From positions 4,092,597 through 4,156,596 of the forward strand of contig LR590083.2 in assembly GCA_901457705.2 (NCBI GenBank): 64,000 bases of DNA, written 5' to 3'. The translations under genes were made by a program, and so were the position numbers. Below are positions 52,967 through 62,648 of the stretch, piece after piece; the first letter of the stretch is position 1, and every line of letters begins with the position of its first letter. The notes beneath the pieces were generated by a model, which saw nothing but the letters and a program-made list of their open reading frames with translations, did no database searches and had not been told where the DNA came from. Source of the stretch: Beijerinckiaceae bacterium RH AL1 (lineage in GTDB: Bacteria; Pseudomonadota; Alphaproteobacteria; Rhizobiales; Beijerinckiaceae).

Positions 52967-55900
52967 TCAACTTGCGGCGGGAGGCTCGGCGGTGAGGTCG
53001 ACGACGCGCGGGACGCTCGTCCAGACGAGCAGCAGGCGCAGCGGCCGCTCCGGCCAGAGCGGCGCCAGGACGCTGTGGTAGAGCTGCATCTGACGGCGGT
53101 AGTCGGGTGGGACGACGGCGTGGGCCGGGCCGCTCTTGAAGTCGGCGATGAGGACGGCGTCGGGCGTCACGACCAGGCGATCGACCTTGCCGGAGACCTC
53201 GACCTCGCTGCCGTCCGCCCGCGTCGTGCGGCCGAGCACAGGGACCTCCGCACGCGCGCCGGGACCGAACAGCGGCGCGAGCTCGGGCAGCGCCATCACG
53301 GCGAGGGCCTCGGCGATGAGGCCGGCACGCTCGGGCTCAGGCGCCAGGCCAGGCTGCGCGGCGAGGAGGGCGTGCGCTGCGGCCTCCCGCTCGCCCGGCG
53401 GATGCGCGGGGAGCGCCTGCAGCAGAAGATGCAGCGCCTCGCCATAGGCCAGCGCCCGGCGCCGCTCGGGCGACGGCGCGGCGGCGACGCGGGTCGCGCG
53501 TTGCGGCGGCTTCGGCGAGGCCGGCGGCGCGACGGGCTGGCCGAGCCACGGCGGCGGCGTCGGGAAGCGGCCCTGCTCGTGCTGGGCCCGCGGCGCCGCG
53601 CCGGTGGCGGGCGCGCCGGGCCTGTGGATGCGGCGCACGACCTCGGCCTCGTCCCAGAAGGCCGCCACCGTCTCGGCCTCGCCGAACACGGTCTCGGCCA
53701 TCGCGCTCCAGCAATCCTCTGGCGGCTTGTGGATGTTGTAGAAGGCGGCGAGGTAGAGCCGCTCCTCGGCGCGCGTCATCGCGACGTAGAGGAGCCGGCG
53801 GTACTCGCGCATCGAGGCCTCGCGCTGCCGCTTCCGCGCCTCGGCGATCGGCGCGGGATCATCGCCGCTACGCGGCGACCAGGCGATGAGCGGCGGCGCG
53901 CCCTCGGCGGCGAGGTCGAAGACCGGCGGGTCGAGCCGCGCGGTCGGCACCGCGCAAGTGTCGGGCAGGAAGACGATCTTCGCCTCGAGGCCCTTGGCGG
54001 CGTGCACCGTCATCACGCGCACGGTGCCGCCCTGGCCTTCCATGTCGCGCTTGATCGAGGAGTCGAGCGCCTCGACGTCGGCGAGGAAGCTCGTCAGCGA
54101 CGGCGCGCCGGTCGCCTCGTGCTCGAGCGCGAGGCGCAGGAACTCGTCGATCGCGTCGTGCGCCTCCGGCCCGAGACGCGCTTCCATCTTGAGGCGACCG
54201 CCGTCGCGCCCCAGCAGCTCGACGTAGAAGGCGAACGGCGAGGCGCCTGCGGCCCGCGCGGCCCAGCGCGTCATGGCCTCGTGCGCCGCCTTGTGGCGAG
54301 GGTCGCCGGAGGCCGCGAGCGCCGCGACGAGCGGACCTTTTCGGTTCGGCGCCAGCGCCAGCAGGTCGTCGTCCGTGAAGCCGAAGAGCGGCGACTTCAG
54401 CGCGCAGGCGAGCGACAGGTCGTCGTCCGGCAGCAGCGCCGCGCGACCCGCCGCGACGAGGTCCATCACCGCGATGTGGTTGGCGACGTCGAGCCGATCG
54501 GCACCGGCCACGGGGACACCGTGCGCCTTCAGCGCACGGATCACCGCCTCGAAGAAGGCGTTGCGCGTGCGCACCAGCACGAGGATGTCGCCGGCCGAGA
54601 TCTCGCGCCGCAGGCCGGTGCGCGCGTCGTGCACGTGCTCTCCCGACGCCGGCGCCGTCAGCGCCTTGATCTTGCGCGCGACGCGATCGGCCAGCTTGCT
54701 CACCGGGTCGTCCTCGGCCTCGAGGTCGAGCGGTATCTTCCAGTCCTCGGGATCGGTCGTCGCGGTCGCGCCGATCGGCGGCCAGATCTCGACGAGGCTC
54801 GGCAGCGTCGGCTTCAGGCTCTCGTGCGGCGTCCAGTCGTCCGCCGCGGCAACGAGGCCGTCGCGATGAGGGGCCGGCTCGAACATCTCGTCGACGGCGG
54901 CAAGGATGCCGGGCGTCGAGCGGAACGAGGCGTTGAGCGCGACGCGCGCGAACGGCTCGCCGCCCTGCTTGAAGCGGCGCTCGAACCGCGACCGCATGCC
55001 GTCGAACATCAGCGGCGCTGCGCCCTGGAACGAGAAGATCGACTGCTTCTCGTCGCCGACGACGAAGAAGCTGCGCGACGTCTGGCGCGCGCCCGCGCCA
55101 GCGGCGAAATCGTCGGTGAGCTTCTCGAGGATGCGCCATTGCGCCTCGCTCGTGTCCTGCGCTTCGTCGACGAGCACGTGGTCGATGCCGGCGTCGAGCT
55201 TGTGCAGCACCCAGCCGGCGTCGGAGCGCTCGAGCAGCCCGCGGGTGCGATCGATGAGGTCGTCGAAGTCGAGCAGGCCGGCCGCGCCCTTGGCCGCGTC
55301 GTAGCGGTCGATGATGGCGTCGACGATGGTGACGAGCGCCTGCGTGCGATCGATGGCCTCGGCGACCTTCAGCTGCTCGCGCAGCGCGAGGAGGCGCGTC
55401 TGCTCGTCTTCCAGATCGGCAAGGATGTCGGGGCGCTTGGTGGCGAGCGCCCTCGTCATGAGCGAGCCGCGCCTGTCGCCCTTCTGCGTGAAGAAGATGG
55501 CGAGAAGGCGCGGCACGAGATCGGCGCCCTTCGCCTCGTTGCGGAGCGCGGCGAACAGCTCCTCGAGCTCGGCGGCCCGCGCGACGTCGCTCCTCGAGCC
55601 GGTCGCCAGATATGCCGCGATCTCGCGCCACCGCGCCGTTGCGATGCCCTCGATCATCACGCGGTGGACGTCGTCGACGCTCACCAGGTTGCCGGCGCCG
55701 AGCGCCGCGGCGAGCTTGTGTTGCGGGTCGGGCTCGACGCGCTTCGCCGCCTTGCGCAGACGCATCGCCACGCCGAGCACGGGGTCGAGGCCGAGCGACC
55801 CGGCCGCTTCGGCAAGCGTGGCCAGCGCCTCCGCCTGAGGACCGCCCCGCCGTTGCGCATCGGCGATCGCCGCGTATCGGGCGAGCGACAGCATCTCCTC

Positions 55901-56365
55901 GGTGCGCTTGTCGTCCGCCACCTCGAAATGCGCCGGCACGTTGGCCTCGAAGGGGAAGAGGTGCAGCAGCCGCTCGCAGAAGGCGTGGATCGTCTGGATC
56001 TTCAGGCCGCCCGGGGTCTCCACGGTGCGCGTGAAGAGACGTCGCGCCAGCACGAGGTCCTTGGCGTCGGGGGCCGGTGCGCCCGTCTCGATGATCTTCT
56101 CGCGCAGCGGGCCGTCGTCGAGGGCGGTCCATTTCGACAGCTCGCGGAAGACGCGCGCGCTCATCTCGGCCGCTGCCGCCTTGGTGAAGGTCAGGCACAG
56201 GATCTTCGAGGGCGGCACGCCCATCAGCAGAAGGCGCATCACCCGCTGCGTCAGCACGTGGGTCTTGCCGGAGCCGGCATTGGCCGAGACCCAGATCGAG
56301 CTCTTCGGATCGGAGGCCAAGTGCTGGCGCGCAGTGAGGTGCGGGGGGACGACGAGGGCGGTCAC
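52967..56365 (-). CDS. addA: AddA, helicase-nuclease subunit for double-strand break repair
   Basis: The protein has 1132 residues from a GTG at 56365. UvrD-type helicase motifs are present: Walker A VSANAGSGKTHVLTQRVM near 30, VDEAQDTSEAQW, and VMTVHAAKGLEAKIVFLPDT. The C-terminal PD-(D/E)xK nuclease shows GEALHLLLQALP and LIADFKSGP ... RQMQLYHSVL. With AddB it resects double-strand ends for RecA-dependent repair. The start overlaps the addB stop as GTGA. It is the first host gene to the right of the element, with its stop 64 bp from the split tRNA. Confidence 0.95.
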   Translation of the reverse strand: MTALVVPPHLTARQHLASDPKSSIWVSANAGSGKTHVLTQRVMRLLLMGVPPSKILCLTFTKAAAAEMSARVFRELSKWTALDDGPLREKIIETGAPAPDAKDLVLARRLFTRTVETPGGLKIQTIHAFCERLLHLFPFEANVPAHFEVADDKRTEEMLSLARYAAIADAQRRGGPQAEALATLAEAAGSLGLDPVLGVAMRLRKAAKRVEPDPQHKLAAALGAGNLVSVDDVHRVMIEGIATARWREIAAYLATGSRSDVARAAELEELFAALRNEAKGADLVPRLLAIFFTQKGDRRGSLMTRALATKRPDILADLEDEQTRLLALREQLKVAEAIDRTQALVTIVDAIIDRYDAAKGAAGLLDFDDLIDRTRGLLERSDAGWVLHKLDAGIDHVLVDEAQDTSEAQWRILEKLTDDFAAGAGARQTSRSFFVVGDEKQSIFSFQGAAPLMFDGMRSRFERRFKQGGEPFARVALNASFRSTPGILAAVDEMFEPAPHRDGLVAAADDWTPHESLKPTLPSLVEIWPPIGATATTDPEDWKIPLDLEAEDDPVSKLADRVARKIKALTAPASGEHVHDARTGLRREISAGDILVLVRTRNAFFEAVIRALKAHGVPVAGADRLDVANHIAVMDLVAAGRAALLPDDDLSLACALKSPLFGFTDDDLLALAPNRKGPLVAALAASGDPRHKAAHEAMTRWAARAAGASPFAFYVELLGRDGGRLKMEARLGPEAHDAIDEFLRLALEHEATGAPSLTSFLADVEALDSSIKRDMEGQGGTVRVMTVHAAKGLEAKIVFLPDTCAVPTARLDPPVFDLAAEGAPPLIAWSPRSGDDPAPIAEARKRQREASMREYRRLLYVAMTRAEERLYLAAFYNIHKPPEDCWSAMAETVFGEAETVAAFWDEAEVVRRIHRPGAPATGAAPRAQHEQGRFPTPPPWLGQPVAPPASPKPPQRATRVAAAPSPERRRALAYGEALHLLLQALPAHPPGEREAAAHALLAAQPGLAPEPERAGLIAEALAVMALPELAPLFGPGARAEVPVLGRTTRADGSEVEVSGKVDRLVVTPDAVLIADFKSGPAHAVVPPDYRRQMQLYHSVLAPLWPERPLRLLLVWTSVPRVVDLTAEPPAAS

Positions 56366-59300
56366 GCCTCCGCCTCCCCGGCGAGCGACCATTCGCGCAC
56401 ACGGGCGAGATGGTCGTACTCCCCGTAGGTCTTGGCGAACTTCGGAAACGGCCGCGAGGGATAGCCGGTCTCCCGGTTGCGGAACGCGGAGAGCAGCTGC
56501 TGCGCGCCCTCGAAATGGCGCTCGACCACGTCGTCGAACGCCTCTTCCCTGAAGTTCAGCTCCGTCAGCTTGCCGCCCTCGCGGCCGCCGAGCTTCACGT
56601 AGGTCGCCGCGATCGCGCCGTCGTGGCGCATGCCGAAGCCGCCTCGGCGCAGGATCGCCGCCTCGAGCGTCAGCTGCGGGGCGAAGCCGACCCTGACCTC
56701 GTTGAGGCCTGGCGGCTGGCCGGTCTTGTAGTCGACGAGCAGCGCCGAGCCGTCGCGGTGCAGATCGACGCGGTCGGCCCGCGCCGAGAGGACGAAGGGG
56801 GAGCCGTCGGCGAGCGTCAGATGGAGCCGGCCGGTGGTCTCGGTCATGATCTCGCGCGCGCGCTCTCGCTGCACGGCGTCGAAGCTCAGGAAGAACTCGG
56901 CGGCCTTCTGCAGGCTGGCCCAGAGGAAGGCGCGGAAGTTCGGGTCGCGGAGCGCCTGCGCGAAGGCGGCTCTCAGGATTTCGTCGAGCTTGCGGTGACG
57001 CGCGTCCGCCGTGCCCCGCGCCTCGGGCGTTGCGGCAAAGGCATGCAGCGCGTCGTGCATGCGGCTCCCTAGCTCGCTGAAGTCGATCGCGGTGCCGAGC
57101 TGCGGCAGCGGCGCGAGGTTCAGCACGTGAGAGGCGAAGATCGCATAGGGATCGCGCCGCAGCGTCTCGATCCTGGTGACGCTGAGCCTCGTCGGCCGCA
57201 GCGCGACCTCCGGCCGCGGGCAGGGCCGCGTCGCGGGCTTCGGTCGGGTCAGCGGACGGTCGAGCGCATGCGCCATCTCGACATAAGCGGCACCGCGGGC
57301 GCGCACGGAGTCCCATACCTTCTCCGCGAGCGCTTCGAGCCGTAGCAGGAAGCGGGAGGCGACCGTCGGGGATCCGCCGCGCTTGCGCGCCCGCGAGATC
57401 ACAATGGTTTGATGCCCCATCGCCTGCGCAAAGTCGTGCGCGGTCTGGCCGATGCGGCGCTCCGGCGAGGAGAGCCCCAGCGCGGCGCGCATCGGGCGAT
57501 TGAGGAACGCATCGCTGCGCGCCTGCGGCGGCCAGATCGTCTCGTCGAGACCGCCGAGCAGCACGACGTCGGCCGGCAGCAGGCGCGCCTCGAGCAGGCC
57601 GTAGATTGCGAGGCGGGGGTGGGGACTGTCGGTGGTCTCCAGCGGCATCTCGCCGGCGAGACGGCCGAAGAGAATGCCATAGCCGACGGCATCGAACACG
57701 AGCGTCGATCCGCTCTCCGCCAGCGCGTCGAACAGCGCGTCGAGCTTGTCGGTCTCCGTCGGATCAGCCGGCGCGGCCGTCGCCAGGATCGCCGCGCGAT
57801 GGGCCGCAACCCAACGATCCGGCGCCTGCTCCCCCTCGATGGAGCGCAGCGGGGCGAGGCTCGCGGCGACCTCGTCCCACAGGACGGCCATCGCCTCCCA
57901 CGTATCGTCGCGGATCGCCTTCTGCGCGGGATGCGCGGTCGGCTCCGCGGCGGCCTCGCGCGACTCGGCGAAGATCTCGGCGCAGGCGCGACCATCGAGC
58001 TGCACGACGCGGAGCACGCCGATCTCAAGCGCGCGGGCGAGCCGCGCCACCTCGGCGCGCGGGCGACCGAACGCGGCGAGCGGATGGCCGAGCAGGGCCG
58101 TCATCTCGCGCGCCGCGAGGCCGCTCGCGGCCGCCGCCGCGACGAGACGCGCAAGCACGCCGAGCGGCCGGCTGGCGAGCGGCTCGCCTCCCGTGTCGGC
58201 GACCTCGACGTTCCAGCGCAGAAGCTCGCCGCGCACCCGCCGCGCCAGCTCGCGATCGGGCGTGATCAGCGCTGCGGTGCGGCCCGGCGTCTCGAGCGCC
58301 TCGCGCAGCGCGATCGCCAGGCAGAGCGCCTCCTCGCGCTCGTCGGCCGCCTCGATCAGCGCAACATCGGCCAGCGCCGCGGCCATGTCCTTCTTCGGCA
58401 TCTTCTTGCGGAACGCGCGCCAGAGATCGGTCGTGTCGGCGGGGCGCAGCGCCTCGTTCACGAGGCGCAAGCGTGCGGCGCGCACAGGCTCGGGCGTGCC
58501 CAGGGCACGCACGTCGGCACGATCGATCCCGAGGATCGGCAGGAGCCGCGCAAGCGCGGACTGCGGATGGCCGTGGCTCGGCTCGCGGCCGTCATCGTCT
58601 TGCTCGAGCGTGAGCTTGAAGGACGGGTCGTCGAGATCCTGGTCGAGGCCGGGCAGCACGACGGCGCCTTGCGCGGCGCGGGCGATCGCGGCGAGCAGGC
58701 GCGCGGTCGCCCTGTTGGTGCCGGTGGACCCGATCGCGATGACCGGCCCGGCGACGCGCCCCTCGGCGAGCTGGCGCGCCTGCGCGTCGACGAGCGCGAT
58801 CTGCCGGCGCGCCGGATCGACGAGACCGTTTGTCTTCAAAATGTCAGGCCAGCGCTCGACGGCGATCGCCAGGAAGGTCGTGGTGATGCGCCAGTAGTCG
58901 TCGAACGTCGCCATGTCGAGCGTGCCGAGCGCATCCCATTCGACGTCCTCGATCAGCATCTCGTCGATCAGGCCCGCGAGATCGCCGGCGAGCGCGAAAG
59001 CGTCGATCGACGAGGTCGCGACGGCGAAGCGCTCCTGCTCGTCCACGACCTCGCGGCCCGCCGCATCGACGTAGCGGAGCGCGCCGCCGATCGCCTTCGC
59101 CCAGGCCTGGATGAGCTGGGCCAGCTGCAGGCGGCGCCACACAGGGCTCGCCGCCGACGGCAGCGGCAGGCCGGCGGCAGAGGGGTCGGGCTCGGCAAGG
59201 ATCAGCTCGGTCTCGGTCGCCTCCAGCGCGCCGAGCGGCAGGATGCGGGGCAGCAGCACCGCGCCGCCCGGCGCACTGCGCAGCAAGGTGTCGCGCAGGG

Positions 59301-59466
59301 CGGCCGCGGCGCGGCGCGTCGGCACGTAGATCGTCGCGTCGGCGAGCGCGAACAAATCACCGTCAGGCCTGAAGCCGGGCACGACCTCGCCGGCGCGAAG
59401 GGCCGCGACGAACGTGTCGAGAAAGGGCAGGGCGGGCGAGATGGTGAGGACATTCGGCGCGCGCAT
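56362..59466 (-). CDS. addB: AddB, nuclease subunit for double-strand break repair
   Basis: The protein has 1034 residues. MRAPNVLTISPALPFLDTFVAALRAG and IYVPTRRAAAALRDTLL are typical of alphaproteobacterial AddB. The central part is an inactive helicase-like fold (LLGGLDETIWPPQARSDAFLNRPMRA). The C-terminal nuclease has LLVDYKTGQPPGLNEVRVG and QLTLEAAILRRGG. It partners AddA, whose start codon overlaps the addB stop. The full length is intact. Confidence 0.95.
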   Translation of the reverse strand: MRAPNVLTISPALPFLDTFVAALRAGEVVPGFRPDGDLFALADATIYVPTRRAAAALRDTLLRSAPGGAVLLPRILPLGALEATETELILAEPDPSAAGLPLPSAASPVWRRLQLAQLIQAWAKAIGGALRYVDAAGREVVDEQERFAVATSSIDAFALAGDLAGLIDEMLIEDVEWDALGTLDMATFDDYWRITTTFLAIAVERWPDILKTNGLVDPARRQIALVDAQARQLAEGRVAGPVIAIGSTGTNRATARLLAAIARAAQGAVVLPGLDQDLDDPSFKLTLEQDDDGREPSHGHPQSALARLLPILGIDRADVRALGTPEPVRAARLRLVNEALRPADTTDLWRAFRKKMPKKDMAAALADVALIEAADEREEALCLAIALREALETPGRTAALITPDRELARRVRGELLRWNVEVADTGGEPLASRPLGVLARLVAAAAASGLAAREMTALLGHPLAAFGRPRAEVARLARALEIGVLRVVQLDGRACAEIFAESREAAAEPTAHPAQKAIRDDTWEAMAVLWDEVAASLAPLRSIEGEQAPDRWVAAHRAAILATAAPADPTETDKLDALFDALAESGSTLVFDAVGYGILFGRLAGEMPLETTDSPHPRLAIYGLLEARLLPADVVLLGGLDETIWPPQARSDAFLNRPMRAALGLSSPERRIGQTAHDFAQAMGHQTIVISRARKRGGSPTVASRFLLRLEALAEKVWDSVRARGAAYVEMAHALDRPLTRPKPATRPCPRPEVALRPTRLSVTRIETLRRDPYAIFASHVLNLAPLPQLGTAIDFSELGSRMHDALHAFAATPEARGTADARHRKLDEILRAAFAQALRDPNFRAFLWASLQKAAEFFLSFDAVQRERAREIMTETTGRLHLTLADGSPFVLSARADRVDLHRDGSALLVDYKTGQPPGLNEVRVGFAPQLTLEAAILRRGGFGMRHDGAIAATYVKLGGREGGKLTELNFREEAFDDVVERHFEGAQQLLSAFRNRETGYPSRPFPKFAKTYGEYDHLARVREWSLAGEAEA

Positions 59467-59572
59467 GCCGCGTGGTCGCGTACACGGGCGAGTCGGTCAA
59501 GCGGGGCCGAGCCTTGATGCAACGTCAGCTGCGCCGTAGGCGTTCGCGGCATACAAGATGGAGGAACGCCTG

Positions 59573-59872
59573 ATGACCAAGCTCGTCGTGCTCTACAAGG
59601 AGCCGAAGGATCCCGCGCACTTCGGCAAGTACTATGTCGACAACCACGCGCCACTGGCCTCGAAGCTGCCGGGCCTCAAGAACTATTATTGTGGACCCGC
59701 CAAGTCGCCGGACGGCGGCGCTGCCCCCTACTACTGGATGTTCTCGGCGACCTTCGACAGCGCCCAGGCCATCGCCGACTCGCTCGGCTCGGAGTACGGC
59801 AAGAAGGTCCTCGCCGACATCCCGAACTACTATGACGGAGACCCGACCGTGCTGATCGTCGAGGACGTCTGA
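59573..59872 (+). CDS. EthD-family small protein
   Basis: The protein has 99 residues: MTKLVVLYKEPKDPAHFGKYYVDNHAPLASKLPGLKNYYCGP, then YYWMFSATFDSAQAIADSLGSEYGKKVLADIPNYYDG. This is the ferredoxin-like EthD dimer fold. I chose the ATG at 59573 because GGAGG at 59560-59564 is well placed for it; an ATG at 59558 would overlap that site. It is convergent with the CDF exporter gene, ending 1 bp from it. No substrate can be assigned. Confidence 0.83.
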   Translation: MTKLVVLYKEPKDPAHFGKYYVDNHAPLASKLPGLKNYYCGPAKSPDGGAAPYYWMFSATFDSAQAIADSLGSEYGKKVLADIPNYYDGDPTVLIVEDV

Positions 59873-59873
59873 G

Positions 59874-60878
59874 CTAGACGACGCTCTCCGGCGCCAGCCT
59901 GCAGTCGGTTGCGAGGCTCGTCTCGATCTGCAGGGTGGCATGGCCGATACCGTGCCGCTCGCGCAGCACGCGGCACGCGTCCATGAGGAACACGTCGCCG
60001 GGGTGGCCCGTCGGCATTACAAGATGAGCGGTGAGCGCCACCTCGCTCGTCGAGACCGACCAGACGTGGAGGTCGTGCATCCCGTCGACGCCGGGGAGCT
60101 CTGCGAGGTAGGCGCGGACATCGTCCATCTCCACCGAGCGCGGCACGCCGGCCAGCGACATCGCCACCGACTCGCGCAAGAGCTGCCAGGTGGCGACGAT
60201 GATCATCGCATTGATCGCGAGGCTGAGCAGCGGATCGATCCAGGTGAGCCCCGTCAGGCGGATCGCCAGGGCGCCGACAACGACGCCGGCCGCGACGCCG
60301 GCGTCGGCGGCAAGGTGCGCGACAGCGGCGCGCACGTTGAGGTCGCCGTCCTTGCCGGGCGCCAGGAGCCAGGCCGAGAGGCCGTTTCCGACGATCGCTG
60401 CCGCCGCGACGGCCATCACGATGCCCGTGGCGACCGGCTCCGGATTGAGCAACCGCTGCACGGCCTCCAGCATCAGCGCGCCGGTGACGACAAGCAGCAA
60501 CACGGCGTTGAACAGCGCCGCCAGGATCGATGTGCCGCCGAGCCCATAGGTGAACTGGCGCGACGGCGCGCGACGACCGAGCCGGTAGGCCGCGAAGGCG
60601 GCGCAGAGGCCGAGCACGTCCGAGAGGTTGTGCGTGGCATCCGCCACCAGCGCCACGGAGTGGCCGACGAGCCCGGCGACGCCCTCGGCGACGACGATCA
60701 GCGTGTTCAAAGCGATCGCGAAGGCGAAGGCGGTGCCGAACGAGGTCGGCGCATGGCTGTGACCGCCGGGACCATGCGAATGGCCGTGCGAGTGGCCATG
60801 ATGGCCGCCTGCGGCACCGTGGTCGTGATGAAGGTGGTCGTGACCGGCCAAGCTCTCGGCTCCTGATGGGCAAGTCAT
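59874..60878 (-). CDS. Cation diffusion facilitator exporter (ZitB/DmeF-like)
   Basis: The protein has 334 residues. A His-rich N-terminus (HDHLHHDHGAAGGHHGHSHGH) precedes six membrane segments. The metal-site motifs are LVADATHNLSDVLG in the second helix and AHLAADAGVAAG in the fifth, so an H-x3-D pair is present. The C-terminal cytoplasmic domain contains MHDLHVWSVSTSEVALTAHLV. It exports Zn, Co or similar divalent metals from the cytoplasm. It is a host gene, unrelated in position to the metal cargo of the element. Confidence 0.9.
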   Translation of the reverse strand: MTCPSGAESLAGHDHLHHDHGAAGGHHGHSHGHSHGPGGHSHAPTSFGTAFAFAIALNTLIVVAEGVAGLVGHSVALVADATHNLSDVLGLCAAFAAYRLGRRAPSRQFTYGLGGTSILAALFNAVLLLVVTGALMLEAVQRLLNPEPVATGIVMAVAAAAIVGNGLSAWLLAPGKDGDLNVRAAVAHLAADAGVAAGVVVGALAIRLTGLTWIDPLLSLAINAMIIVATWQLLRESVAMSLAGVPRSVEMDDVRAYLAELPGVDGMHDLHVWSVSTSEVALTAHLVMPTGHPGDVFLMDACRVLRERHGIGHATLQIETSLATDCRLAPESVV

Positions 60879-60926
60879 TCTAGCGGGCTTTCGGCACGCT
60901 GGCATCGCCATGCTAGAGACCCGGCC

Positions 60927-61835
60927 ATGCAGACCTTCGGCCTCTTCGGCCACCCTCCAGCCGGCCTCGTCGCCGTTCCGCCAGACGCCCAGCAGTTCTC
61001 GCCGCTCATCCCCGGCAGCGCCGATCTCACCGACGTCCCCGAGGGCACGCTCGCCGGCATGGCGATGCTCGCCGCGCCCGGGACGCTGGAGCGGCGACAT
61101 GACCTCGCCGCCATGCTGATGGCGCTGGCGCCCGGCGCGCCGTTCACCGTGCTGGCGCCGAAGGACATGGGCGGCGCGCGCCTCGCCGGCGAGCTGGCGC
61201 GCTTCGGCTGCGCCTTCGAGGAAAGCGCCAAGCGACATCACCGCATCTGCATCGGCACGCGGCCTGCCGATCCGGAGGGGCTGAGCGAACCCCTTGCCGA
61301 GGGGGGCCCGCGCCGCGTCGACACGCTCGACGGGCTCTGGTCGCAGCCCGGCATCTTCAGCTGGAATCGGCTCGATCCCGGCTCCGCCCTCCTTTTGCAG
61401 GAGCTGCCGCGGCTCGCCGGCCGCGGCGCCGACTTCGGCTGCGGCATCGGCGTGCTGGCGCACGGCGTCCTCGCCTCGGACAAGGTGACCGCGCTCGAGC
61501 TCGTCGACATCGATCGCCGCGCCATCGAGGCGGCGCGCCGCAACGTCGGCGATCCGCGCGCGCGCTTCGCCTGGGCCGACGTGCTCGCGCTGCGCGACCT
61601 CAAGGCGCTCGACTTCGTGGTGATGAACCCGCCCTTCCACGACGGCGGGTCGGAGGATCGCGGCCTCGGCCAGGCGTTCATACGCCGTGCCGCGGAGGCC
61701 TTGCGGCCCGGCGGTCACCTCTGGCTCACCGCCAACCGCCATCTCCCCTACGAGGCGGTGCTGAAGCCGCTGTTCAAGAGCGTGCGGACGGCCGCCGAGG
61801 CGAATGGCTTCAAGGTCTTCGAGGCGCGCAAGTGA
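60927..61835 (+). CDS. RsmC/RlmG-like class I methyltransferase
   Basis: The protein has 302 residues. The SAM-binding C-terminal half has GADFGCGIGVLAHGVLA and the catalytic MNPPFHDGG motif typical of RsmC and RlmG enzymes that methylate guanine in rRNA. The N-terminal half is the degenerate companion domain. The start ATG is 60927. The stop overlaps the following pseudouridine synthase gene (GTGA), so two rRNA modification enzymes are co-translated. Confidence 0.87.
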   Translation: MQTFGLFGHPPAGLVAVPPDAQQFSPLIPGSADLTDVPEGTLAGMAMLAAPGTLERRHDLAAMLMALAPGAPFTVLAPKDMGGARLAGELARFGCAFEESAKRHHRICIGTRPADPEGLSEPLAEGGPRRVDTLDGLWSQPGIFSWNRLDPGSALLLQELPRLAGRGADFGCGIGVLAHGVLASDKVTALELVDIDRRAIEAARRNVGDPRARFAWADVLALRDLKALDFVVMNPPFHDGGSEDRGLGQAFIRRAAEALRPGGHLWLTANRHLPYEAVLKPLFKSVRTAAEANGFKVFEARK

Positions 61836-62578
61836 GCGGCGTCCGGCTCGACAAGCTCGTCGCCAATCTCGGCTACGGCTCGCGCAAGGACGTGCAGGCG
61901 ATGGTGCGGGCCGGCCGCATCCGGCTCGGCGGCGCGCCGGTCGCGGCGGCCGACCGGAAGCTTTCGCCGCAGGAGGCCGCGTCGCTGACGATCGACGGCG
62001 ACCCCATCGACCCGCTGCCGGGCGTCGTGCTGCTCATGAACAAGCCCGTGGGCCTCACCTGCTCGACGAAGGAGGCCGGCCCGCTCGTCTACGACCTGCT
62101 GCCCGAGCGCTGGCGGCGGCGCGACCCGCCGCTCTCGACCGTCGGCCGGCTCGACAAGGACACCTCGGGCCTCCTGCTGCTCACCGACGACGGCGCGCTG
62201 CTCCACAAGATCATCTCGCCGAAGACGCACCTGCCGAAGCGTTACCGCGCGACGCTGGCGCGCCCGCTGCGCGGCGACGAGGCCGAGGTCTTCGCGGCCG
62301 GGACGCTGATGCTGGATGGCGAGACGAAACCCCTGCTGCCGGCGCACCTCGCGGTGCTGGGGTCGACCGAGGTGCAGCTCACGATCATCGAAGGGCGCTA
62401 TCATCAGGTCCGCCGCATGTTCGCCGCGCTCGGCAATCACGTTGTCGTGCTTCACCGCGACGCGCTGGGCGAGCTGACGCTTCCGGAAGACCTCCCCGAG
62501 GGCGAATTCCGCTCGCTCTCGGAGGCCGAGGTCAGCGCCGCCCTCAGCGCGGGAAATTTTCACACGCAGGTGACATAG
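61832..62578 (+). CDS. RsuA/RluB/E/F-family pseudouridine synthase
   Basis: The protein has 248 residues from a GTG at 61832. An S4 RNA-binding domain (VRLDKLVANLGYGSRKDVQAMVRAGRIRLGG) is followed by the catalytic domain with GRLDKDTSGLLLLTDDG, which carries the active-site Asp, and GRYHQVRRMFAALGNHV. It converts a uridine of rRNA to pseudouridine; length and motifs fit 16S-type RsuA best. It overlaps the methyltransferase gene by 4 bp. Confidence 0.9.
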   Translation: MSGVRLDKLVANLGYGSRKDVQAMVRAGRIRLGGAPVAAADRKLSPQEAASLTIDGDPIDPLPGVVLLMNKPVGLTCSTKEAGPLVYDLLPERWRRRDPPLSTVGRLDKDTSGLLLLTDDGALLHKIISPKTHLPKRYRATLARPLRGDEAEVFAAGTLMLDGETKPLLPAHLAVLGSTEVQLTIIEGRYHQVRRMFAALGNHVVVLHRDALGELTLPEDLPEGEFRSLSEAEVSAALSAGNFHTQVT

Positions 62579-62648
62579 CTCGGTTTTTCCTTCATGCTGC
62601 GTTCAGGTGGCCGGGCCGAGCTTGGCTGCCTCCAGGGGAGTTTCCACC

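Noticed and set aside
53075-56428. 1117-codon open frame on the plus strand opposite addA
   Set aside because: It is a long GC-rich shadow; addA has all helicase and nuclease motifs on the other strand.
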